This document shows positions 45,514 to 54,076 of a stretch of DNA of 64,000 bases, piece by piece (the first letter of the stretch is position 1; each line of letters begins with the position of its first letter). This DNA is from Pseudomonas canadensis (GTDB lineage: Bacteria > Pseudomonadota > Gammaproteobacteria > Pseudomonadales > Pseudomonadaceae). The notes under the pieces were generated by a model. It was not told the origin of the DNA. It saw nothing but the letters and a program-made list of their open reading frames with translations, and made no database searches. The stretch covers positions 1 to 64,000 of the forward strand of contig NZ_AYTD01000018.1 in the NCBI RefSeq assembly GCF_000503215.1. The letters run 5' to 3'. The position numbers and the translations under genes were made by a program.

Positions 45514-45531
45514 TTCGGGTACCAACCCGAA
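45514..45531. promoter_or_regulatory. Palindrome upstream of sucA
   Basis: TTCGGGT and ACCCGAA flank ACCA, making a perfect 7-bp inverted repeat 107-124 nt before sucA. It could be an operator or a hairpin in the leader. No factor is assigned. Confidence 0.4.
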
Positions 45532-45594
45532 TGCCCCTGCTTGTCTCATTTCTTCAAAATAAGAGCCGCGGCTTTGTAAGTCGCTGCTCAAGTT

Positions 45595-45628
45595 AAAACT
45601 ACGGCGCCGGTTGAAGCCTGCGCCGTAG
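45595..45628 (-). terminator. sdhB: Terminator after sdhB
   Basis: On the minus strand CTACGGCGC and GCGCCGTAG form a 9-bp stem followed by TTTT. It lies 42 nt after sdhB, so the sdh and suc operons are at least partly separated transcripts. Confidence 0.8.
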
Positions 45629-45669
45629 CATTTACGGGCACAACGGTCCTGCTTTTACTACAACGTCAG

Positions 45670-46374
45670 TTACACGCCGCTCTGCAGCAGCATGTTACGG
45701 ATGTGACCAATGGCCTTAGTCGGGTTCAGGCCTTTGGGACATACGTTGACGCAGTTCATGATCCCGCGGCAGCGGAATACGCTGAACGGGTCATCCAGCG
45801 AAGCCAAACGCTCGGACGTCTTGGTATCACGGCTGTCTGCCAGGAAGCGGTACGCTTGCAGCAGGGCAGCTGGACCCAGGAACTTGTCCGGATTCCACCA
45901 GAAGGACGGGCACGAAGTCGAGCAGCAAGCGCACAGAATGCACTCGTACAGACCGTCGAGCTTCTCGCGCTCTTCCGGGGACTGCAGACGCTCGATGGCC
46001 GGAGCCGGCGTGTCGTTCTGCAGGAACGGCTTAACTTTCTCGTATTGCTTGTAGAAGATGCTCATATCGACGACCAGGTCACGGATAACCGGCAAACCTG
46101 GCAGTGGACGAACGATCAGCTTGTTGCCTTTGACCACGGCGGACAGCGGCGTGATGCACGCCAGGCCGTTTTTGCCGTTGATGTTCATGCCGTCGGAACC
46201 GCACACACCTTCACGGCAAGAGCGACGATAGGAGAAACCTTCGTCCTGCTCTTTGATCAGTGCCAATACATCCAGCACCATCAGGTCTTTACCACCGGTA
46301 TCGACCTGGAATTCCTGCATGAACGGCGCGGCGTCCTGATCAGGGTTGTAGCGGTAAACACTGACTTTCAACAT
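45670..46374 (-). CDS. sdhB: Succinate dehydrogenase iron-sulfur subunit
   Basis: This 234-residue subunit transfers electrons from FAD to ubiquinone. The [2Fe-2S] site is CREGVCGSDG with a later Cys in LAC. The [4Fe-4S] motif is CILCACCSTSCP, and the third cluster involves CVNVCPKG. The ATG at 46374 is used because AAGGG lies about 8 nt upstream; an in-frame GTG at 46383 is less likely. The gene is 11 nt after sdhA. Confidence 0.98.
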   Translation of the reverse strand: MLKVSVYRYNPDQDAAPFMQEFQVDTGGKDLMVLDVLALIKEQDEGFSYRRSCREGVCGSDGMNINGKNGLACITPLSAVVKGNKLIVRPLPGLPVIRDLVVDMSIFYKQYEKVKPFLQNDTPAPAIERLQSPEEREKLDGLYECILCACCSTSCPSFWWNPDKFLGPAALLQAYRFLADSRDTKTSERLASLDDPFSVFRCRGIMNCVNVCPKGLNPTKAIGHIRNMLLQSGV

Positions 46375-46385
46375 GGCAGCCACCC

Positions 46386-48158
46386 TTAGTAAGTCCGAAT
46401 TTTCGGTTCAAACGTCGGAACCGTCTTCGGCGAGAAGTTCACGGCACGCTTGGTCACGCGCTTGTCACCCGGGAAGTACAGGGTGTGGCACAACCAGTTT
46501 TCGTCGTCGCGATCTTCAAAGTCTTCACGGGCGTGGGCACCACGGGATTCCTTACGAACCTCGGCGGCGATTGCAGTCGCTTCGGCCACTTCCAGCAGGT
46601 TTTGCAGTTCAAGGGCTTCGATACGAGCGGTGTTGAACGCCTGGCTCTTATCGTTGATCTTGACGTTGGCGATGCGCTTGCGCAGGTCAGCCAGCTGGGC
46701 GATACCCTTCTGCATGTATTCGCCGGTACGGAATACACCGAAGTAGTTCTGCATGCAGCTTTGCAGTTCGCGACGCAGGGTAGCCACGTCTTCGCCATCA
46801 GTGCGCTCGTTCAGAGCGTTCAGGCGCGCCAGGGCGGCCTCGATGTTGGCGTCGGTAGCGTCGTCGTATTCGATGCCGTCGGTCAGCGCCTTTTCCAGGT
46901 GCAGGCCGGCAGCACGGCCGAAGACCACCAGGTCGAGCAGCGAGTTGCCGCCCAGGCGGTTGGCGCCGTGAACCGATACGCACGCCACTTCGCCTACAGC
47001 GAACAGACCGTGGATGATCTCGTCCTCGCCTTCGGCGTTCTGGGTGATCGCCTGGCCATGAATGTTGGTCGGCACGCCGCCCATCATATAGTGGCAAGTC
47101 GGAACAACCGGCACCGGAGCAACCACCGGGTCAACGTGAGCAAAGGTCTTGGACAGCTCACAGATACCTGGCAGACGGCTGTGCAGTACTTCTTCGCCCA
47201 GGTGATCGAGCTTCAGCAGTACGTGGTCGCCATTCGGGCCACAGCCGTTGCCGGCAATGATCTCTTTAACCATCGAACGAGCCACAACGTCACGACCCGC
47301 CAGGTCTTTCGCGTTCGGAGCATAACGCTCCATGAAACGCTCGCCGTGCTTGTTGATCAGGTAACCGCCTTCACCACGGCAACCTTCTGTAACCAGTACA
47401 CCAGCGCCAGCGATACCGGTCGGGTGGAACTGCCACATTTCGATGTCTTGCACCGGTACGCCAGCACGCAGTGCCATGCCGACGCCGTCACCGGTGTTGA
47501 TCAGGGCATTGGTGGTCGACGCGTAGATACGGCCTGCACCGCCGGTCGCCAGCACGGTAGCCTTGGCGCGGATGTAGGTGGTTTCACCGGTTTCGATGCA
47601 GATGGCGATTACACCGACGAATTCGCCCTGGGCGTTTTTCACCAAGTCGACCGCGTAGTACTCGTTCAGGAACGTGGTACCGGCTTTCAGGTTGCCCTGA
47701 TAAAGGGTGTGCAACAGCGCGTGACCGGTACGGTCGGACGCGGCGCAGGTACGGGCAGCCTGCCCGCCTTTACCGTAATCCTTCGACTGGCCGCCGAATG
47801 GACGCTGGTAGATACGGCCTTGCTCGGTACGGGAGAACGGCAGACCCATGTGGTCCAGCTCGAACACCGCGGCCGGGCCTTCCTGACACATGTATTCGAT
47901 CGCGTCCTGGTCACCGATGTAGTCGGAACCCTTGACGGTATCGTACATGTGCCAGCGCCAGTCATCGTTCGGGTCGGCGGAGGCGATGGCGCAGGTGATG
48001 CCACCCTGGGCCGATACGGTGTGGGAACGGGTCGGGAACACCTTGGTGATCACGGCAGTCTTGTGACCGCCCTGGGCCAGCTGCAGCGCAGCGCGCATGC
48101 CAGCACCGCCGCCACCAATAATGATGGCGTCGAATGAAATAGTTGGAATGTTAGCCAT
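46386..48158 (-). CDS. sdhA: Succinate dehydrogenase flavoprotein subunit
   Basis: This is the 590-residue catalytic subunit. FAD is expected to be bound covalently at His45 in TRSHTVSAQGG. GGGGAGMRAAL is the dinucleotide-binding motif, and active Arg/His residues lie in the HPTGIAGAG and MGGVPTN regions. It oxidises succinate to fumarate. It lies 3 nt after sdhD. The length is normal. Confidence 0.98.
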   Translation of the reverse strand: MANIPTISFDAIIIGGGGAGMRAALQLAQGGHKTAVITKVFPTRSHTVSAQGGITCAIASADPNDDWRWHMYDTVKGSDYIGDQDAIEYMCQEGPAAVFELDHMGLPFSRTEQGRIYQRPFGGQSKDYGKGGQAARTCAASDRTGHALLHTLYQGNLKAGTTFLNEYYAVDLVKNAQGEFVGVIAICIETGETTYIRAKATVLATGGAGRIYASTTNALINTGDGVGMALRAGVPVQDIEMWQFHPTGIAGAGVLVTEGCRGEGGYLINKHGERFMERYAPNAKDLAGRDVVARSMVKEIIAGNGCGPNGDHVLLKLDHLGEEVLHSRLPGICELSKTFAHVDPVVAPVPVVPTCHYMMGGVPTNIHGQAITQNAEGEDEIIHGLFAVGEVACVSVHGANRLGGNSLLDLVVFGRAAGLHLEKALTDGIEYDDATDANIEAALARLNALNERTDGEDVATLRRELQSCMQNYFGVFRTGEYMQKGIAQLADLRKRIANVKINDKSQAFNTARIEALELQNLLEVAEATAIAAEVRKESRGAHAREDFEDRDDENWLCHTLYFPGDKRVTKRAVNFSPKTVPTFEPKIRTY

Positions 48159-48161
48159 GAA

Positions 48162-48530
48162 TCAGATACCCCAAAGAATCTGCACACCCCAGACGAAGTA
48201 AGCGAACATCGCGACGCCGCATACTGCCTGGAAGAGGAAACGTACTGCAGTCGCGGACTTGCCCAGCGCCATCGGCGTCAGGTAGTCGGTCGCGATGGTC
48301 CACATGCCTACCCAGGCGTGTGCGCCCAGGGCAACAAGGGCCAGCAGACTGAAGATTCGCATCGCATTGTGGGAAAACAGGCCGTGCCATTGCTCATAGC
48401 CGATGCCCGGGTTTGCGACGAGGTATCCGATCAGGAAAATGAAATAAGCCGCGAGAACGACCGCAGACACACGCTGTGCCATCCAGTCATAGAGGCCCGA
48501 ACGCGAAAGGTTCGTAACGCTGGTTACCAT
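48162..48530 (-). CDS. sdhD: Succinate dehydrogenase membrane anchor subunit D
   Basis: This 122-residue hydrophobic subunit has three membrane helices (about 20-40, 55-78, 95-115). Its heme-ligand His is likely in LVALGAHAWVG. It forms the quinone site with SdhC. The ATG at 48530 overlaps the sdhC stop by 7 nt. A longer frame to 48536 would need a TTG. Confidence 0.95.
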   Translation of the reverse strand: MVTSVTNLSRSGLYDWMAQRVSAVVLAAYFIFLIGYLVANPGIGYEQWHGLFSHNAMRIFSLLALVALGAHAWVGMWTIATDYLTPMALGKSATAVRFLFQAVCGVAMFAYFVWGVQILWGI

Positions 48531-48898
48531 ATCCAAACTCCTGCCAGAACGATCAGCACCACGGAAATGGCGATGATGATTTTCGAGCCCAGGCGGCCGC
48601 CTTCCAGCGTCTCACCGATGCCCATGTCCATGATCAAGTGGCGCACACCGGCTACCAGGTGATACAGAAGAGAAGACAGGAGGCCCCATGCTACGAACTT
48701 GGCCAGCGGGCTGGTCAAGCATGCCTTCACCTCGGCGTATCCTTCCTCGGAACCCAGGGATTTGCTCAATGCATAAAGCATGATGCCCAAGCCCAGGAAC
48801 AGGATGATGCCGGAAACACGGTGCAGGAACGACGTAACGCCGGTGATGGGGAGTTTGATGGTCCTTAGGTCTAGGTTTACAGGTCGTTGGCTATTCAC
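48524..48898 (-). CDS. sdhC: Succinate dehydrogenase cytochrome b556 subunit C
   Basis: This 124-residue membrane subunit has three helices (about 28-48, 70-90, 105-123) and heme-ligand His candidates in FLHRVSG and LYHLVAGVRH. The GTG at 48898 gives MNSQRPVNLDL, but no good ribosome-binding site precedes it. A GTG at 48909-48911 has a well-spaced AGGGGC site but is out of frame by one base in a run of seven A. See the finding on this run. Confidence 0.9.
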   Translation of the reverse strand: MNSQRPVNLDLRTIKLPITGVTSFLHRVSGIILFLGLGIMLYALSKSLGSEEGYAEVKACLTSPLAKFVAWGLLSSLLYHLVAGVRHLIMDMGIGETLEGGRLGSKIIIAISVVLIVLAGVWIW

Positions 48899-49033
48899 GG
48901 CTTTTTTTCACACTGAAGAGCCCCTAACAATCAGGGCAAAGTTGTTGGGGAGTGCACTGGTCAGGTAAGCACCACCCAGGGAGTGCGACCCCCAATGAAA
49001 GCAAGCCCAAAAGCCCTTGGCGGTCGGTGGCCG

Positions 49034-49062
49034 AGTATAGACAGTTAGGTTACTAATGACAA
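49034..49062 (-). promoter_or_regulatory. Promoter of the sdhCDAB operon
   Basis: On the minus strand TTGTCA (49057-49062), a 17-nt spacer and TATACT (49034-49039) form a near-consensus sigma-70 promoter about 130 nt before sdhC. It is divergent from the gltA promoter. Confidence 0.7.
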
Positions 49063-49176
49063 CGCGCACTCCTCACCCTAATAGCGGATTGCGCTGGGGG
49101 AATAAAAGGCGTAAATGGCAGGCAATTTCGAGGAAAAAGTACGGTTAAAGCCTTCTGCTGCAAGACTTTAGGCAAA

Positions 49177-49204
49177 TTGACATCTGGATTTATATCAATA
49201 TAGT
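49177..49204 (+). promoter_or_regulatory. Promoter of gltA
   Basis: TTGACA (49177-49182), a 16-nt spacer and TATAGT (49199-49204) form a near-consensus sigma-70 promoter. It lies about 60 nt before the gltA ATG, which has the strong ribosome-binding site TAGGAGG. Together with the sdh promoter it fills most of the 364-bp divergent gap. Confidence 0.78.
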
Positions 49205-49262
49205 GGTGCGGGCCCTGCGTGGGGGGTCTGTCTGATGATTTGAAGCATAAATAGGAGGCCAC

Positions 49263-50552
49263 ATGGCTGACAAAAAAGCGCAGTTGATCATCGAGGGCGC
49301 AGCCCCCGTCGAGCTGCCCATTTTAACCGGCACCGTTGGTCCCGATGTTATCGACGTACGGGGCCTGACGGCCACGGGCCGTTTCACATTCGACCCAGGC
49401 TTCATGTCGACCGCCTCTTGCGAGTCGAAGATCACCTATATCGACGGTGATAATGGCATTCTGCTTCATCGCGGCTACCCGATCGAGCAACTGGCTGAGA
49501 AATCGGACTACCTGGAAACCTGCTACCTGCTGCTAAATGGCGAGCTGCCAACAGCCGAGCAAAAAGCCCAGTTCGTCAGCACCGTGAAGAACCACACCAT
49601 GGTTCACGAGCAGTTGAAGACCTTCTTCAACGGCTTCCGTCGCGACGCCCACCCGATGGCCGTTATGTGCGGCGTGGTCGGCGCCCTGTCGGCCTTCTAT
49701 CACGACTCCCTCGACATCAATAACCCGCAGCATCGCGAAATCTCCGCGATCCGCCTGGTTGCCAAGATGCCGACCCTGGCCGCAATGGTTTACAAGTACT
49801 CCATGGGTCAACCCATGATGTACCCGCGCAACGACCTGACGTACGCGGAAAACTTCCTGCACATGATGTTCAACACGCCGTGCGAGATCAAACCGATCAG
49901 CCCGACGCTTGCCAAGGCCATGGACCGGATCTTCATCCTCCACGCCGACCACGAGCAGAACGCCTCCACCTCCACCGTCCGCCTGGCAGGTTCTTCGGGT
50001 GCCAACCCGTTCGCCTGTATCGCCGCCGGTATCGCCGCACTCTGGGGCCCTGCCCACGGCGGTGCGAACGAAGCCGTATTGACCATGCTCGATGAAATCG
50101 GCGATGTCTCGAACATCGACAAGTTCATCGCCAAGGCCAAAGACAAGAACGATCCGTTCAAGTTGATGGGCTTCGGTCACCGCGTCTACAAGAACCGCGA
50201 CCCACGCGCCACCGTGATGAAGCAGACCTGCGACGAAGTGTTGAAGGAACTGGGCATCAAGAACGATCCGCAACTCGAACTGGCCATGCGCCTGGAAGAG
50301 ATCGCCTTGACCGACCCGTACTTCATCGAACGCTCGCTGTACCCGAACGTCGACTTCTACTCGGGGATCATCCTCAAGGCAATCGGCATTCCAACCAGCA
50401 TGTTCACCGTGATCTTCGCCCTGGCGCGGACCGTGGGCTGGATCTCCCACTGGAAAGAAATGCTCTCCAGCCCGTACAAGATTGGCCGCCCGCGCCAGCT
50501 GTACACCGGCTACGAGTCGCGTGACATCACCCAGCTGGAAGATCGCAAGTAA
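49263..50552 (+). CDS. gltA: Citrate synthase (type II, hexameric)
   Basis: This enzyme condenses acetyl-CoA and oxaloacetate to citrate. The 429-residue protein carries the active His in LHADHEQNAST and GFGHRVYKNRDPR near the centre. It has the N-terminal beta domain typical of the NADH-sensitive type II enzymes of Gram-negative bacteria. The ATG follows TAGGAGGCCAC. A terminator lies 19 nt after the stop. Confidence 0.98.
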   Translation: MADKKAQLIIEGAAPVELPILTGTVGPDVIDVRGLTATGRFTFDPGFMSTASCESKITYIDGDNGILLHRGYPIEQLAEKSDYLETCYLLLNGELPTAEQKAQFVSTVKNHTMVHEQLKTFFNGFRRDAHPMAVMCGVVGALSAFYHDSLDINNPQHREISAIRLVAKMPTLAAMVYKYSMGQPMMYPRNDLTYAENFLHMMFNTPCEIKPISPTLAKAMDRIFILHADHEQNASTSTVRLAGSSGANPFACIAAGIAALWGPAHGGANEAVLTMLDEIGDVSNIDKFIAKAKDKNDPFKLMGFGHRVYKNRDPRATVMKQTCDEVLKELGIKNDPQLELAMRLEEIALTDPYFIERSLYPNVDFYSGIILKAIGIPTSMFTVIFALARTVGWISHWKEMLSSPYKIGRPRQLYTGYESRDITQLEDRK

Positions 50553-50571
50553 GCATCGCTTAGTTGCACTG

Positions 50572-50602
50572 AAAACGGCCTCCCTTAGTGGAGGCCGTTT
50601 TT
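50572..50602 (+). terminator. Intrinsic terminator of gltA
   Basis: AAAACGGCCTCC and GGAGGCCGTTTTT pair around CTTAGT directly after gltA. The T-run is on the plus strand. Confidence 0.92.
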
Positions 50603-50656
50603 ATTTGTGCAGGATTTGAGAAACAGTTTTGTCAGATCAATCCCTAATTTATAGAC

Positions 50657-50691
50657 AAAAAAATACCCCGGCCTTTCGACCGGGGTATTTT
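50657..50691 (-). terminator. Intrinsic terminator of actP
   Basis: AAAAATACCCCGG and CCGGGGTATTTT flank CCTTTCGA. The T-run falls on the minus strand (AAAAAAATA on the plus strand). It lies 18 nt after the actP stop and serves the minus-strand operon. Confidence 0.9.
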
Positions 50692-50708
50692 CCTATCCAG
50701 CTACAACC

Positions 50709-52367
50709 TTAGTGAGAAACCGCCCCACTCGACCCCAGGCCAGTTTGCGAACGCACAAACTGCGGGAAGTACAGCGCACGCTCTTTCTCTGCCGCCGCCG
50801 ACTTGTCGGTAATGGAGAAGAACCAGATGCCGACGAACGCAATGATCATCGAGAACAGCGCCGGGTACTCATAAGGGAAGATGGCTTTTTCATGGTGCAG
50901 GATCGAGACCCAGATGGTCGGGCCCAGCACCATCAGGCCAACGGCACTGATCAAGCCCAGCCAGCCGCCAATCATTGCGCCACGAGTGGTGAGGTTTTTC
51001 CAGTACATGGAAAGCAGCAGCACCGGGAAGTTACAGCTGGCGGCAATGGAGAACGCCAGGCCAACCATGAACGCGATGTTCTGGCTTTCGAACAGGATAC
51101 CCAGGCCAATCGCCAGGACGCCCAAGGCAACGGTGGTGATTTTCGAAACGCGAATCTCATCCTTGTCGTTGGCCTTGCCTTTCTTGATCACGCTGGCGTA
51201 CAGGTCATGGGACACCGCCGACGCACCGGCCAGGGTCAAGCCGGCAACCACCGCGAGGATGGTGGCGAAGGCCACGGCCGAGATGAAGCCCAGGAAGATA
51301 CTGCCACCCACCGCGTTGGCCAGGTGCACCGCCGCCATGTTGTTGCCGCCCAGCAAGGCGCCTGCCGCATCCTTGAACGCCGGGTTGGTGCTGACCAGCA
51401 GGATCGCGCCAAAGCCGATGATGAAGGTCAGGATGTAGAAGTAACCGATGAAACCGGTGGCGTAGAACACGCTCTTACGCGCTTCTTTAGCGTCGCTGAC
51501 GGTAAAGAAGCGCATCAGGATGTGTGGCAGGCCAGCCGTACCGAACATCAGCGCAAGCCCGAGGGAGAACGCGGAAATCGGGTCTTTCACCAAGCCGCCG
51601 GGGCTCATGATCGCCTCACCTTTAGGGTGAACCTTGATCGCCTCGGAGAACAGGGCATTGAAGTCGAAGTTGACGTGCTTCATCACCATCAGTGCCATGA
51701 ACGATGCACCGGACAGCAGCAATACAGCCTTGATGATCTGTACCCAGGTGGTCGCCAGCATGCCGCCGAACAGTACATACATCACCATCAAGATACCGAC
51801 CAGGATCACCGCAACATGGTAGTCCAGGCCGAACAGCAGCTGAATCAGCTTGCCCGCACCGACCATCTGCGCGATCAGGTAGAACGCCACCACCACCAGC
51901 GAGCCACAGGCCGAGAGGCTGCGAATCTGGGTCTGGCCCAAGCGATAGGACGCCACGTCGGCAAAGGTGTACTTGCCCAGGTTACGCAGGCGCTCGGCGA
52001 TCAGGAACAGAATGATCGGCCAGCCCACCAGGAAGCCGATCGAGTAGATCAGGCCGTCATAACCAGAGGTGTAGACCAGCGCGGAAATCCCCAGGAAGGA
52101 CGCCGCCGACATGTAGTCACCGGCAATCGCCAGGCCGTTCTGGAAACCGGTGATCTTGCCGCCGGCCGCATAGTAGTCGGCCGCCGATTTGTTGCGCTTG
52201 GAGGCCCAGTAGGTGATGCACAGGGTGGCGCCGACAAACGCGACGAACATCACGATGGCCGAAACGTTCAGGGGTTGCTTGTGCACTTCACCGGTCAATG
52301 CATCCGCCGCCCAAACGGCCGGGGCAAAGAGCGAAGCGCCGAATATTGCCAGTAGACGCCGGATCAT
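50709..52367 (-). CDS. actP: Cation/acetate symporter ActP
   Basis: This 552-residue sodium:solute symporter (SSS family) has about 13 membrane segments. A signal-like N-terminus (FAPAVWAADALTG) is also found in E. coli ActP. ADYYAAGGKI and GDYMSAASFLG are family motifs. It takes up acetate and related short acids. Its ATG overlaps the DUF485 stop by 4 nt, so expression is coupled. Confidence 0.94.
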   Translation of the reverse strand: MIRRLLAIFGASLFAPAVWAADALTGEVHKQPLNVSAIVMFVAFVGATLCITYWASKRNKSAADYYAAGGKITGFQNGLAIAGDYMSAASFLGISALVYTSGYDGLIYSIGFLVGWPIILFLIAERLRNLGKYTFADVASYRLGQTQIRSLSACGSLVVVAFYLIAQMVGAGKLIQLLFGLDYHVAVILVGILMVMYVLFGGMLATTWVQIIKAVLLLSGASFMALMVMKHVNFDFNALFSEAIKVHPKGEAIMSPGGLVKDPISAFSLGLALMFGTAGLPHILMRFFTVSDAKEARKSVFYATGFIGYFYILTFIIGFGAILLVSTNPAFKDAAGALLGGNNMAAVHLANAVGGSIFLGFISAVAFATILAVVAGLTLAGASAVSHDLYASVIKKGKANDKDEIRVSKITTVALGVLAIGLGILFESQNIAFMVGLAFSIAASCNFPVLLLSMYWKNLTTRGAMIGGWLGLISAVGLMVLGPTIWVSILHHEKAIFPYEYPALFSMIIAFVGIWFFSITDKSAAAEKERALYFPQFVRSQTGLGSSGAVSH

Positions 52368-52675
52368 TGCGCAGCCTCCTTGAGAATCGCATTGTTCAGG
52401 TCGTCAAACTCGCCATTGGCCCGGCGCACGTAGATGCCGGTCAGGATGAAGGCGGACACAATCAGCCCGACGCCCAGGGGAATGCCCCAGGTAATCGACG
52501 AGCCGGGGCTGATCTTGGCCCCCAGTACTTGTGGCCCGTAGGCGATCAACAGGATGAAAGCGGAGTAAAGCCCTAGCATGATCGCCGAGAGAATCCAGGC
52601 GAACCTTTCCCTTTTTCTCACCAGCTCCTTGAAACGCGGGCTGTTTTGAATCGAGAGGTAAATGCTGTCGTTCAT
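52364..52675 (-). CDS. DUF485 membrane protein (YjcH-like)
   Basis: This 103-residue protein has two membrane helices (about 28-48 and 63-85). DUF485 proteins of the YjcH type commonly lie directly upstream of actP and may aid its function or stability. It is the first gene of the operon. Confidence 0.92.
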   Translation of the reverse strand: MNDSIYLSIQNSPRFKELVRKRERFAWILSAIMLGLYSAFILLIAYGPQVLGAKISPGSSITWGIPLGVGLIVSAFILTGIYVRRANGEFDDLNNAILKEAAQ

Positions 52676-52831
52676 TGTTTTTATCCTCGCAGCACAGCTT
52701 TTTTATTATTGGAACGTATCCACTGTATGCGGCTGCACAAAGGGTTCCAGACGACCTTAGTATTAGAACGACATAGGCGTTGTCGCCAGTTTTGAACTGA
52801 TCGAATTGACAGCCTTTGGCACAAAAACGAC

Positions 52832-52865
52832 AAAGCCCGCCTGACGAAAACGCCAGGCGGGCTTG
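52832..52865 (-). terminator. Terminator downstream of the betaine-binding gene
   Basis: AAAGCCCGCCTG and CAGGCGGGCTT pair around ACGAAAACGC. The stem is strong and the T-run on the minus strand is weak (CTTTG). It lies 28 nt after the stop at 52893. Confidence 0.8.
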
Positions 52866-52892
52866 CAAGGTGCTGTCTAGACGCTTCGGGTG

Positions 52893-53744
52893 TTATTTAC
52901 CGGTCCACTCGGCGACACGCTCAGGGTGCTTGGCGACCCAATCCTTGGCGGCGGCATCAGGCTTGGCGCCTTCTTGAATCGCCAGCATGACTTCGCCGAT
53001 TTCATCCTTGGAGGCCCATTGGAATTTCTTCAAGAAGGCCGCGACTTCCGGCGCTTTCTTCTCCAGGCCCTTGCTGCCGATGCTGTTGACGGTTTCAGCA
53101 GCACCATAAATCCCTTTTGGATCGTCCAGGAAACGCAGTTTCCACTTGGCGAACATCCAGTGTGGCACCCAACCGGTGACCGCAATGGATTCCTGTTTGT
53201 CTTCGGCACGGGTCAGCTCGGCGATCATCGCCGCGCCCGAGCTGGCTTGCAGCTTGTAATCGAGGCCGTATTGCTTGATCGCTTCATCGGTCTTGAGCAT
53301 CACGCCAGAACCTGCGTCGATGCCGACGATCTTGTTCTTGAAGGTGGTGTCGGTCTTGAGGTCTTCGATGGACTTGGCCTTGACGTACTCCGGTACGATC
53401 AGGCCGATCTTCGCGTCCTTGAAGTTGGGGCCGTAGTCGACCACCTTGTCCTTGTTCTTGGCCCAGTACTCACCGTGGGTGACCGGCAGCCAGGCGGAGA
53501 GCATGGCGTCGAGCTTGCCGGTGGCAACGCCCTGCCACATGATCCCGGTGGCGACGGCTTGCAGTTTCACGTCATAACCGAGCTTGGCCTTGATCACTTC
53601 TGCCGCCACGTGGGTGGTAGCCACGCTGTCGGACCAGCCGTCCACATAGCCGATGCTCAGGGTCTTGCTGTCGGCGCTGGCCAGTGTGGAGCTCATCGCA
53701 ACTACCAGAGTGGCAGCTGCGCCCAAGAGTCGTCGCATCTTCAT
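52893..53744 (-). CDS. betX: Glycine betaine substrate-binding protein (orphan)
   Basis: This 283-residue periplasmic protein is of the OpuAC type. A signal peptide of about 24 residues ends TLASA before DSKTLSIG. The ligand-binding Trp residues probably include VDGWSDS and VTGWVPHW. No permease or ATPase gene is adjacent, so it probably feeds a core Cbc transporter, as the orphan binding proteins CaiX, BetX and CbcX do in Pseudomonas. Order actP-DUF485-binding protein matches PA3234-PA3236, which supports BetX. GGGGAAG lies before the ATG. Confidence 0.88.
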   Translation of the reverse strand: MKMRRLLGAAATLVVAMSSTLASADSKTLSIGYVDGWSDSVATTHVAAEVIKAKLGYDVKLQAVATGIMWQGVATGKLDAMLSAWLPVTHGEYWAKNKDKVVDYGPNFKDAKIGLIVPEYVKAKSIEDLKTDTTFKNKIVGIDAGSGVMLKTDEAIKQYGLDYKLQASSGAAMIAELTRAEDKQESIAVTGWVPHWMFAKWKLRFLDDPKGIYGAAETVNSIGSKGLEKKAPEVAAFLKKFQWASKDEIGEVMLAIQEGAKPDAAAKDWVAKHPERVAEWTGK

Positions 53745-54076
53745 AGTACTTCCCCGAAAGTGCTGCGCCCGGCGGATGCCGAGCGACGTCAACCTGTTGT
53801 TATGTGGTGCACCGCGCCCCCTTCACGCGCATCGATCACGGTAGTGCGCCGTCAGCGGAGTACTGACACTTCGATCATCAACCTGCTCGGGTGTTGGACC
53901 TGCTCTGTCAGCGACATCCTACAAGCAAGGAACGACATCACATCGCCAGTAGGATGTTTTGTAGGACTTGACGCCAAAATCCCGCCCGAACTTTGCATGT
54001 CAAAATTATGCAGCCCCACTGAGTCGGGCCAAATCCGGGTAAGATGCGCGCCTTTGCTCTTCCAGATAAGCCGACC
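53745..54076. other. Divergent region between the betaine-binding gene and the GH17 gene
   Basis: The region carries an inverted repeat ACATCCTAC (53914-53922) and GTAGGATGT (53949-53957), plus another GTAGGA at 53961. Regulators for either gene could act here. No clear promoter or operator was assigned. Confidence 0.5.

Noticed and set aside
50712..52355. 547-codon open frame opposite actP
   Set aside because: The composition (Gln-, Arg-, His-rich) is that of a shadow frame. The minus strand encodes a well-matched symporter.
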